In this document: positions 59,976 through 64,000 of the stretch, piece after piece | Numbering within the stretch: position 1 is the first letter of the stretch | How the letters are laid out: every line of letters starts with the position of its first letter | From: Microbacterium esteraromaticum | Lineage (GTDB): Bacteria; Actinomycetota; Actinomycetes; Actinomycetales; Microbacteriaceae | NCBI RefSeq assembly: GCF_028747645.1 | Contig: NZ_CP118100.1 | Span: 3,133,366-3,197,365, forward strand | DNA: 64,000 nucleotides | Direction of reading: 5' to 3' | Program-made: the position numbers and the translations under genes | The notes under the pieces: generated by a model | Seen by the model: only the letters and a program-made list of their open reading frames with translations | Databases searched by the model: none | Told to the model about the DNA's origin: nothing

Positions 59976-60287
59976 TCAACGACCAGAGGTGCCACCGCGG
60001 CGGAGAGCGCGCTCGCGTGCGCTCCAGCCCTTGATCGCGTCGTAGCCGCCCTCCATGAACGCCAGGCGCTTCGCGTGACTCCACCCCTGCATTCGCTTCT
60101 CGAGAGCAAACGCCTCATCAATGCGATCGAACTCGGCCCACCAAACCAGCGTGACCGGTAGCCGGCACGACGTGTAGTCACTCCCCATTCCCTGCGCGTG
60201 AGTCTGCACTCGAGCATCAAGGTCTTTCGTGCTGCCTACGTAGAACGTGCCGTCCGAGCAGCGGAGAACATAGGTGTATCCGATCAT
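59976..60287 (-). CDS. Solo GIY-YIG endonuclease domain protein
   Basis: The 103-aa protein is a minimal GIY-YIG nuclease of the UPF0213/YhbQ type. It has YTYVLRCSDGTFYVGSTKDL (the GIY-YIG core as YTYVL...YVG), the catalytic Arg in DARVQTHAQG, and the metal-binding Glu in FALEKRMQGW. It lies inside the parS/repeat array. Its stop codon is the TGA in the short repeat arm at 59984 (protein end TSGR), so the repeat trimmed or sealed its 3' end. Solo GIY-YIG proteins may act in DNA repair or mobility. A link to spread of the repeats is a hypothesis. Confidence 0.93.
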   Translation of the reverse strand: MIGYTYVLRCSDGTFYVGSTKDLDARVQTHAQGMGSDYTSCRLPVTLVWWAEFDRIDEAFALEKRMQGWSHAKRLAFMEGGYDAIKGWSARERALRRGGTSGR

Positions 60288-60345
60288 GGTCGGACACTAT
60301 GCGCACCGGGGAGTACGGCGATGTCGAGATCACGGGAGCTGTGGA

Positions 60346-60361
60346 TGTTTCACGTGAAACG
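60346..60361. promoter_or_regulatory. parS: parS site (no attached repeat element)
   Basis: Perfect core GTTTCACGTGAAAC, about 59 bp upstream of the GIY-YIG start. No long arm follows, unlike the array copies, so it may be an original site. Confidence 0.9.
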
Positions 60362-60405
60362 TGGAGTTGGGGAGAGCGAAGACTCCGGGCGGTCTAGTGG
60401 TGTGA

Positions 60406-60550
60406 GCGTTTCGTCTCGCTCCGCTCGCTCAACGACCGAGGGAACTCAGCTCGAGCACTAGCGTTTCGTCTCGCTGCGCTCGCTCAACGACCGGGGAGAG
60501 CTCCGCTCGCGTACTCGCGCTTCGACGAGTTGCGCTCGCTCAACGACCGG
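60406..60550. repeat. Three short-arm repeats reaching into rsmG
   Basis: Three same-direction short arms lie at about 60406-60438, 60461-60494 and 60517-60550. The last contains the rsmG stop codon. They use the GTTTCGTCTCGCT variant also found in hsdM, not the GTTTCGACTCGCT variant of the array. Confidence 0.93.
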
Positions 60551-61184
60551 GGACAGCGGGGGTCGCGCGGACGCGAGCGCGGAACACACGCGTCGGCTCG
60601 GCGAGCACTCCCTCTCCGAGCACTTCCACTGTGGCGTCCGACACCTTGAACTTCTTGAACACCTTCTGAGCGGCATCGATCTCGGCCGGCACGTTGTGCC
60701 CCTTCAGCAAGATCAACTCACCGCCGTCCTTCACCAACGGAGCAGTAATCGGGATCAACGTGCGAAGTGCACTCACCGCACGTGCCGTTACGGAATCGAA
60801 CTCCAGCCCGACATCCTCGCCACGAGCGCGCATGACACGTACGTTGTCCAGCCCCAGAGCCTCGACCTGCTCCGTCAGCCATGCCACACGACGCTCCATC
60901 GGCTCGATCAGCGTGAAATGGACATCCGGACGAGCAATCGCGAGCACAAGGCCCGGCAACCCCGCACCGGAACCGACATCGGCAACCGAGCCCTGAAACA
61001 GCGGCGCAGCGATCGCAGAGTTCAGAACATGACGCGTCCAGATGCGCGGCAGCTCGAGCGGGCCAATCAAACCGCGCGTCTCCCCCTCCGCGACCAGCGC
61101 ATCGGTGAAACGACGCGCAAGATCAATGCGTGCGCCGAAGAGCTCCGCGGCGACGGAGGGTTCAGATTCGGGGGTGTGGGACAT
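60540..61184 (-). CDS. rsmG: 16S rRNA (guanine-N7) methyltransferase RsmG
   Basis: RsmG (GidB) methylates G527 of 16S rRNA. The 214-aa protein has the family layout: LARRFTDALVAEGETRGLIG, LPRIWTRHVLNSAIAAPLF, SAM motif VADVGSGAGLPGLVLAIARP and ARAVSALRTLIPITAPLV. The last residues VPGR and the TGA come from a short repeat arm, and the ATG directly abuts another arm upstream. Its own Shine-Dalgarno is weak (GAGACGAA), so the repeat may affect expression. It lies between parA and jag as in most actinobacteria. Confidence 0.97.
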   Translation of the reverse strand: MSHTPESEPSVAAELFGARIDLARRFTDALVAEGETRGLIGPLELPRIWTRHVLNSAIAAPLFQGSVADVGSGAGLPGLVLAIARPDVHFTLIEPMERRVAWLTEQVEALGLDNVRVMRARGEDVGLEFDSVTARAVSALRTLIPITAPLVKDGGELILLKGHNVPAEIDAAQKVFKKFKVSDATVEVLGEGVLAEPTRVFRARVRATPAVPGR

Positions 61185-61238
61185 TTCGTCTCGCTTCGCT
61201 CGCTCAATGACCGGAAAAGGGGCCCGCTCAATGACCGG
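61182..61238. repeat. Short-arm repeat at the rsmG start, with fragment
   Basis: A short arm (ATTTCGTCTCGCT, then CGCTCGCTCAATGACCGG) covers about 61182-61214, its first bases being the rsmG start codon. A second fragment GCCCGCTCAATGACCGG lies at 61222-61238. Together they form most of the rsmG leader. Confidence 0.9.
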
Positions 61239-61263
61239 AGACCGGGGCGGCTATGCGCATCAC

Positions 61264-61279
61264 CGTTTCACGTGAAACA
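61264..61279. promoter_or_regulatory. parS: parS site between rsmG and jag
   Basis: Perfect core GTTTCACGTGAAAC, directly touching the jag stop. No long arm is attached. It is the parS nearest to oriC in this window. Confidence 0.92.
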
Positions 61280-61774
61280 TCACCGACGGGTGATGACCGT
61301 GTGGCGGTCTGCTCCCTCGCCGTAGGACTCCGAAACCAGCCCACGCTCCGAGGCGATGTCGTGCACGACCTTGCGCTCGTAGCTCGACATCGACGGCAGC
61401 GATGCCTGGCTGGCACCACCGTCAAGCTTCACAACCGCAGCGTCAACCAGGGCCTCGAGCTGCCGGCGACGCGTGTCGCGCGAACCACCGATGTCGAGGA
61501 TCATCCTCGAGAACGAGCCCGTCTTGTTCTGCACGGCGAGGCGAGTGAGCTCCTGCAGAGCCTGCACGGTGTCGGGGGCCGACAGTACCGAAAGCCCCTC
61601 GCTCTCGGCCTCAACCGAGACATATGCCCGACCCTGCCGCACATCGAGGTTCAGATCACCGTCGATGTCGGCGATATCAAGCAGCTCCTCGAGAAAGTCT
61701 GCTGCGACATCCCCTTCACGCTCAAGATCCTCCACCGAGGGAACCGACGAGGTCTTCACGTCTTCAACAGTCAT
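61280..61774 (-). CDS. jag: Jag/KhpB-type RNA-binding protein (KH + R3H)
   Basis: The 164-aa protein has a KH-like domain (residues about 20-95; AADFLEELLDIADIDGDLNL) and a C-terminal R3H domain (QALVDAAVVKLDGG, then LPSMSSYERKVVHDIASERG). It binds RNA and is encoded with yidC in most bacteria (SpoIIIJ-associated protein). The N-terminal Jag domain of Bacillus is missing, as is usual in actinobacteria. Its start overlaps the yidC stop by 1 nt. Confidence 0.95.
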   Translation of the reverse strand: MTVEDVKTSSVPSVEDLEREGDVAADFLEELLDIADIDGDLNLDVRQGRAYVSVEAESEGLSVLSAPDTVQALQELTRLAVQNKTGSFSRMILDIGGSRDTRRRQLEALVDAAVVKLDGGASQASLPSMSSYERKVVHDIASERGLVSESYGEGADRHTVITRR

Positions 61775-62838
61775 CAGTTCGAGCCCTTCTTCTTGGCACG
61801 CTTCTTGCTCATCGGCTGCTCACGCTTGGGAGCCTCCGCCTTGGCGCGCTCCATCTCTTCGAGCTTGCGCTGCTCCTCTGCCCGCACGACCTCGATCGGA
61901 ACGATCTTGCCCTCGGCGTTGATGGCCTTGCCCTTGCGCGCAAGGCGCTCTTCACGCGCCTTCGCCGCCTCGGAACCCGGCGTGGGCATCTCGCGGATGA
62001 CCAAGAACTGCTGACCCATGGTCCACAGGTTCGAGACGAACCAGTACATGACGACACCGAGCGGGAAGAAGACACCCGAGAAGATGAAGCCCAGCGGCAG
62101 CACGTAGAGCATGATCTTCTGCATCTGGTACGCCTGGCCGGTCTTGGCCTCAGGTGAGAGGTTCTTGGAGATGATCTGCAGCTGGGTGAAGAACTGCGAA
62201 ACGATCATCAGGACGACGAGGATCGCCAGCAGCACGATCGCCGGGGTATTGCCGGCCGACCAGGCCTCGCCCAGTGTCTCGTGCAGCGACACCGAACCGA
62301 ACAGCGTCGCATCGAAGAACTGCTTCGTCAGCTCGGGGCTGAGTAGCCCGACACCACCGACCTCGGCCTCCGCGTGCATCTTGACGTCGCGCAAAACGCT
62401 GAACAGCGCGAAGAAGATCGGCATCTGCACCAGCAGCGGCAAGCAGCTCGACATCGGCGTCGTGCCGTGCTTCTTGTACAGGGCCATGGTCTCGCGGCTC
62501 ATCGCCTCGCGAGAGAGCTGATCCTTCTTGCCCTTGTACTTCTCCTGAACCTTTCGCAGGTCAGGAGCGATTTCCATCATCTTCCGCTGGCTCTTGATCT
62601 GCTTCACGAACAGCGGGAAGACCGCCGCGCGAACCACAATCACCAGACCGACGATCGACAGCACCCAGGTGATGCCGTCGGCCTCGGGCATGCCGGCGGC
62701 CGTCAGCAGCCAATGCCAGGCGACGAGGATGAGCTCGACGGCCCACTTCAGCGGCCAGAGAATGGCACCGAACAGGTCGAAGCCGCCGCCGGAGTCCTCG
62801 GCGGCAGGGGTGCTTGCGAGCAGGAGGTCAAGACCCAC
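61774..62838 (-). CDS. yidC: Membrane protein insertase YidC
   Basis: The 354-aa protein inserts membrane proteins, alone or with Sec. It has about five transmembrane helices with the conserved VVRAAVFPLFVKQIKSQRKM segment, carrying the hydrophilic-groove Arg, and CLPLLVQMPIFFALFSVLRD. A long positively charged C-terminal tail (KRAKKKGSN) is rich in Lys and typical of actinobacteria; it may contact ribosomes. It lies in the rnpA-yidD-yidC-jag operon, 3 bp after yidD. Confidence 0.97.
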   Translation of the reverse strand: MGLDLLLASTPAAEDSGGGFDLFGAILWPLKWAVELILVAWHWLLTAAGMPEADGITWVLSIVGLVIVVRAAVFPLFVKQIKSQRKMMEIAPDLRKVQEKYKGKKDQLSREAMSRETMALYKKHGTTPMSSCLPLLVQMPIFFALFSVLRDVKMHAEAEVGGVGLLSPELTKQFFDATLFGSVSLHETLGEAWSAGNTPAIVLLAILVVLMIVSQFFTQLQIISKNLSPEAKTGQAYQMQKIMLYVLPLGFIFSGVFFPLGVVMYWFVSNLWTMGQQFLVIREMPTPGSEAAKAREERLARKGKAINAEGKIVPIEVVRAEEQRKLEEMERAKAEAPKREQPMSKKRAKKKGSN

Positions 62839-62841
62839 TGT

Positions 62842-63192
62842 TCAGTCCTTTCGAGCAGGTACGACGAAACCACGGGCGGTCAAGTCGTATCGGAAGTGAG
62901 CGTGCGGGCGGACGTCATCAACGCCGCCTTTGCTCCAGGGATTGCAACGCAGGATGCGCCATGCCGAGAGCATCGCTCCCCACACGGCGCCGTGCTGCTG
63001 CACCGCTCCTACAGCGTACGCGGAACAGGACGGGTAATACCTGCACACGTCGCCATACAGCGGAGAGATGATCGCCCGATACACGACGAGGAACGCAAGC
63101 ACCGCGTTACGCGGCAGCACCAGCAGACCTCGAAACAGATCGGATGCCCGGAACCGCGCCGTTCCGAAGGCGTAGGAGGGCAGTGCGCTCAT
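62842..63192 (-). CDS. yidD: Membrane protein insertion efficiency factor YidD
   Basis: The 116-aa protein carries the YidD signature: FLVVYRAIISPLYGDVCRYY, then PSCSAYAVGAVQQHGAVWGA and LRCNPWSKGG with the conserved cysteines. It assists YidC in the membrane. It overlaps rnpA by 4 nt and ends 3 bp before yidC. The N-terminal extension before PRNAV is longer than the core domain. Confidence 0.95.
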   Translation of the reverse strand: MSALPSYAFGTARFRASDLFRGLLVLPRNAVLAFLVVYRAIISPLYGDVCRYYPSCSAYAVGAVQQHGAVWGAMLSAWRILRCNPWSKGGVDDVRPHAHFRYDLTARGFVVPARKD

Positions 63193-63539
63193 GAGCCCAC
63201 CGCATCGGCGAACCGTTTGTTCAGGCAGCGTGCCACGTCTGCCCGCAGCGACGAGAATTCGGCGGTCGCAGACGCAGGGAGGGCACGGATGACGACATCC
63301 GTGCCCTCAGGAACCATGTCGACGAACTCCGCGCACACGGCTTTGAGCCGTCGACGAACGGTGTTGCGAACCACAGCGGTTCCTACCTGCTTGCTGATGA
63401 TGAACCCGAACCGAGGGGGCCGCGCGTCGGTGCTCACGAGCACAGACGTGATGAGTCGCGGACCGCCGCATCGTGTTCCCCGGCGAACAGCCTGACGATA
63501 GTCAGCGCCGCGGGTCAGACGATTCGGTCGGGCGAGCAC
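63189..63539 (-). CDS. rnpA: Ribonuclease P protein component
   Basis: The 116-aa basic protein assists the RNase P RNA in trimming tRNA 5' leaders. It starts RPNRLTRGADYRQAVRRGTR and has the signature FIISKQVGTAVVRNTVRRRL (RNR motif). It lies 6 bp after rpmH and overlaps yidD by 4 nt, the conserved order next to oriC. Confidence 0.97.
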   Translation of the reverse strand: MLARPNRLTRGADYRQAVRRGTRCGGPRLITSVLVSTDARPPRFGFIISKQVGTAVVRNTVRRRLKAVCAEFVDMVPEGTDVVIRALPASATAEFSSLRADVARCLNKRFADAVGS

Positions 63540-63545
63540 TGGGCG

Positions 63546-63683
63546 TTACGCCGAGAGCTCGGTGCGGCCCTTCGCGCGTCGTGCCGACAGGATGGCGCGA
63601 CCGGCGCGGGTACGCATACGTGCGCGGAAGCCGTGCTTCTTGGCGCGACGACGGTTGTTGGGCTGGAAAGTGCGCTTGCTCAT
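63546..63683 (-). CDS. rpmH: 50S ribosomal protein L34
   Basis: The 45-aa protein reads [19 protein letters not shown] and goes on with [20 protein letters not shown] to TELSA. This is L34, the smallest large-subunit protein. It is the first gene of the rpmH-rnpA-yidD-yidC-jag transcript, with GGAGTGATTCC before the ATG. dnaA is expected divergently beyond the window. Confidence 0.98.
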   Translation of the reverse strand: MSKRTFQPNNRRRAKKHGFRARMRTRAGRAILSARRAKGRTELSA

Positions 63684-64000
63684 GGAATCACTCCGAACTG
63701 GTGTCGCCGGGTTCAGACGTCCGGAGACAGGGGGTACTGCCGTTAGGCATAAGTCAACCGATTAAGGGTACGACTCGCCGACGCACAGAGCAAATCGTGT
63801 GCGGAGACCGCCATCGGCACTGAGAGTTACGCACAGCCATTATCCACAACTGTGGAAACGCGTTCCATCTTCAGAACATCCGCGTGTTTCCGCGGACGGC
63901 TTGCCGTTCGCCCCTTCGGTGACTACCGTTGCATCCATCGTTATCCACAGGGGGAGATCACGCTTCAAGGCGACCTTTCCACAACCTCGCCCGGAGCACC
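63684..64000. promoter_or_regulatory. rpmH-dnaA intergenic region with DnaA boxes
   Basis: The 317 bp hold no gene. Perfect DnaA boxes TTATCCACA lie at 63840-63848 and 63941-63949 on the + strand. Looser matches are TGTGGAAA near 63851 and TTTCCACA near 63975. The region must also carry the rpmH promoter and probably the dnaA promoter. The full oriC, normally on either side of dnaA, may extend beyond the window. Confidence 0.85.

Larger units (their letters stand above)
58181..59984. repeat. Array of asymmetric inverted-repeat elements with embedded parS
   Basis: About eleven composite elements each have a long arm (CGGTCATTGAGCGAGGAG, then GCGCAGCGACGAGACGAAA), a 15-40 bp spacer and a shorter inverted arm (CGTTTCGACTCGCT, then CCGCTCGCTCAACGACCG). 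They span about 58260-58352, 58365-58453, 58466-58554, 58666-58757, 58942-59030, 59207-59295, 59360-59450, 59457-59555, 59619-59709, 59773-59863 and 59895-59984. Partial arms lie near 58191, 58588-58623 and 59106-59138. The long arm is always left. In nine places a parS core ends 5-8 bp before it. Linkers of about 44 bp between some elements are also alike, so units were copied whole. I see no protein-coding gene in 58138-59975. Confidence 0.95.

Noticed and set aside
58181-59984. CRISPR array
   Set aside because: The repeats are inverted pairs with related spacers and embedded parS, not direct repeats with unique spacers. No cas genes are present.
58259-60461. Many short frames such as MFHVK...SLSERSE in the 58-60 kb array
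   Set aside because: They are translations of parS and the repeat arms, overlap on both strands, and lack ribosome binding sites and protein-like composition.

Overview
The window is a high-GC actinobacterial chromosome segment, most likely from Microbacteriaceae (Microbacterium-like). The evidence is the high GC content, GTG starts, frequent ATGA overlaps, the order rpmH-rnpA-yidD-yidC-jag-rsmG-parA-parB, the rpsF-ssb-rpsR-rplI block, and an actinobacterial-type DnaB intein. The right end runs up to oriC: DnaA boxes follow rpmH, and dnaA is expected just beyond position 64000 on the + strand. No tRNA, rRNA, CRISPR array or IS transposase was recognised.

Layout. (1) 0.07-11.9 kb, accessory island, mostly - strand: a four-gene operon (unknown protein, DUF4230-like, DEDDh exonuclease-TerB-BRCT, 5'-nucleotidase), then type I modification genes hsdM-hsdS with no hsdR in the window, a membrane protein coupled to hsdS, a large HTH/S-like protein, a truncated DUF2130 gene and a DUF5677 gene. 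(2) 12-14.7 kb: dnaB with a class 3 intein in its P-loop, and a DnaA-box-like cluster upstream. (3) 14.7-18.6 kb, + strand: surface proteins in a duplicated two-gene arrangement, ending in a sortase-anchored protein with chaplin-like repeats. (4) 18.7-20.4 kb: rpsF-ssb-rpsR-rplI. (5) 20.5-26.5 kb: a nonulosonic (sialic) acid surface-glycan operon. (6) 26.6-30.5 kb: an iron-siderophore ABC importer behind a DtxR/IdeR-type box. (7) 30.5-36.5 kb: a peptide ABC importer divergent from an Lrp-type regulator. (8) 36.5-48.9 kb: metabolic genes (alcohol and aldehyde dehydrogenases with a GAF regulator, CCA-adding enzyme, TetR/FAD monooxygenase pair, LLM flavin oxidoreductase, methyltransferase). (9) 49-54.2 kb: DUF6049-murJ-trxB-trxA. 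(10) 54.3-56.1 kb: a small unknown protein and a sugar transporter. (11) 56.2-63.7 kb: the origin-proximal parB-parA ... rsmG-jag-yidC-yidD-rnpA-rpmH block.

The most unusual structure lies between parA and rsmG (58.1-61.3 kb). Eight perfect and five degraded parS sites sit among about eleven asymmetric inverted-repeat elements. In nine places parS lies 5-8 bp to the left of a long repeat arm, so parS looks like part of the repeated unit. A solo GIY-YIG nuclease is embedded in the array. The same repeat arms supply the stop codons of the GIY-YIG gene and rsmG, abut the rsmG start, and have entered the hsdM reading frame about 52 kb away, where they are translated in two different frames. This looks like a REP/BIME-like element family that has captured and multiplied the chromosome-partitioning site.

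Functionally, the origin-proximal genes cover segregation (ParAB-parS), RNA and protein export functions (RnpA, YidC/YidD, Jag) and replication (DnaB, Ssb). The surface-protein island, glycan operon, MurJ and the ABC importers shape the cell envelope and nutrient uptake.
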